Shown one piece after another: positions 5,644-5,974 of a stretch of DNA of 5,974 nt. Numbering within the stretch: the stretch's first letter is position 1; every line of letters begins with the position of its first letter. The DNA lies in the NCBI GenBank assembly GCA_019417795.1, contig DXUR01000184.1:1-5974 (forward strand), read 5' to 3'. This stretch comes from Clostridiales bacterium. GTDB lineage: Bacteria > Bacillota_A > Clostridia > Oscillospirales > Oscillospiraceae. A model generated the notes under the pieces. The model saw only the letters and a program-made list of their open reading frames with translations, searched no databases and was not told where the DNA came from. The translations under genes were made by a program, and so were the position numbers.

Positions 5644-5757
5644 TGTAGACAAATAGAACTCGATTTCGCGGCTGCGAGGGAAATCGTATTGCTATGTGCC
5701 TTCTGCGGTGCGGGAATGCTTGCCATTCAAGGGCTTTTCGCCCCTGAATTGTCTACA
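5644..5757 (-). ncRNA. Candidate structured leader RNA upstream of xis
   Basis: The ends form a 9-bp inverted repeat, TGTAGACAA (5644-5652) and TTGTCTACA (5749-5757). Inside are two hairpins: a 10-bp stem with 5-nt loop (5725-5734 with 5740-5749, one G-U) and a perfect 7-bp stem CGATTTC/GAAATCG (5661-5667, 5680-5686). The first shares base 5749 with the outer stem. No ORF with a start and ribosome binding site fits. It ends about 12 nt before the xis Shine-Dalgarno sequence. It could be a regulatory leader, or a DNA-level site for Xis/Int binding. I cannot match it to a known RNA family. Confidence 0.4.
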
Positions 5758-5762
5758 CCAGA

Positions 5763-5785
5763 CCGCCGTTTGCGGGCGGGTTTTC
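5763..5785 (+). terminator. Weak terminator-like hairpin, plus strand
   Basis: CCGCC (5763-5767) pairs with GGCGG (5775-5779) around a 7-nt loop and is followed by GTTTTC on the plus strand. No plus-strand gene ends here, so it may be part of the leader structure upstream of xis instead. Confidence 0.3.
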
Positions 5786-5805
5786 TTGCTCCTGATCCCC
5801 CCTCT

Positions 5806-5817
5806 ACTTAGCTAAGT
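5806..5817. repeat. Perfect 12-bp palindrome upstream of xis leader
   Basis: ACTTAGCTAAGT is self-complementary and enclosed by CCTCT (5801-5805) and AGAGG (5823-5827). It lies just past the stop of the gene at the right edge. It looks like a dimeric regulator site; no T-run follows on either strand, so it is not a terminator. Confidence 0.4.
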
Positions 5818-5820
5818 GAA

Positions 5821-5973
5821 TCAGAGGCCGGTTTTGTCCCAGATTTCTTGAAAAAGTTTCGGAGACGGAGAGACAAGCCCTGCGTTCTGCTTCAAAAAGT
5901 CATCTACTATACAACGGATATTTTTCTGCCGTTTTTTAAGTATCGGAGAAGAAAAAATGTCCCCGCTTTCGAA
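5821..5973 (-). CDS. 3' end of an unidentified gene entering from the right edge
   Basis: The minus strand is open from the right edge for 50 codons and ends in TGA at 5823-5821. The tail reads with ordinary composition: FESGDIFSSPILKKRQ, then NIRCIVDDFLKQNAGLVSPS and PKLFQEIWDKTGL, mixing a basic helix, an acidic helix and a Pro/Ser turn. I do not recognise the family. It lies upstream of xis in the place where ICEs of this family carry regulators or cargo genes. The start is outside the window. That it is real coding is inferred from length and composition only. Confidence 0.5.
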   Translation of the reverse strand, partial: FESGDIFSSPILKKRQKNIRCIVDDFLKQNAGLVSPSPKLFQEIWDKTGL

Positions 5974-5974
5974 A

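Noticed and set aside
1..5974. tRNA or rRNA genes, which often serve as ICE targets
   Set aside because: I saw no cloverleaf arms, TTCGANNC-type loop with matching stems, or rRNA core sequence on either strand.

Overview
The window is GC-rich Firmicute DNA, most likely from a gut clostridium of the Oscillospirales/Lachnospirales type. This is inferred from the GC-rich codon choice in ychF, the strong AAAGGAGG ribosome binding sites, and a gene set typical of Tn1549-like integrative conjugative elements (ICEs). Every gene I can support lies on the minus strand, so the window reads right to left.

Right part (5974 to about 5044) is the recombination end of an ICE. It holds the 3' tail of an unidentified gene, a palindrome, a 114-nt segment with several nested inverted repeats (candidate leader RNA), an excisionase-like gene (xis), a near-consensus promoter inside a long quasi-palindrome, and only the last quarter or so of a tyrosine integrase. 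That remnant lacks its N-terminal and core regions, and its HxxR catalytic arginine reads as cysteine.

Middle (5027 to 3912) is an intact housekeeping gene, ychF. Its ribosome binding site starts directly at the integrase remnant. It is followed by 130 nt without a gene that should contain the junction with the next element end.

Left part (about 3850 to 1) is the rep/conjugation end of an ICE of the same general family. It begins with two consecutive minus-strand terminator-like hairpins. Next comes a small four-cysteine reading frame fused in frame to a RepA-like winged-helix/DUF6017 protein, then a DUF5348 protein, a third terminator-like hairpin plus another stem-loop, a PcfB (DUF3801) relaxosome accessory protein, and a VirD4/TraG coupling ATPase that runs off the left edge. 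The DUF6017 gene and the DUF5348 gene, and pcfB and virD4, are tightly coupled.

The most notable structure is a 135-bp block of nine 15-bp units inside the RepA-like gene, five of mixed composition followed by four that are very A+T rich. It looks like iterons beside an unwinding element, which would make it a replication origin buried in the rep gene. Also notable: ychF is caught between two ICE ends, the integrase is broken while its presumed promoter and xis survive, and hairpins sit at each boundary of the rep/transfer operon.
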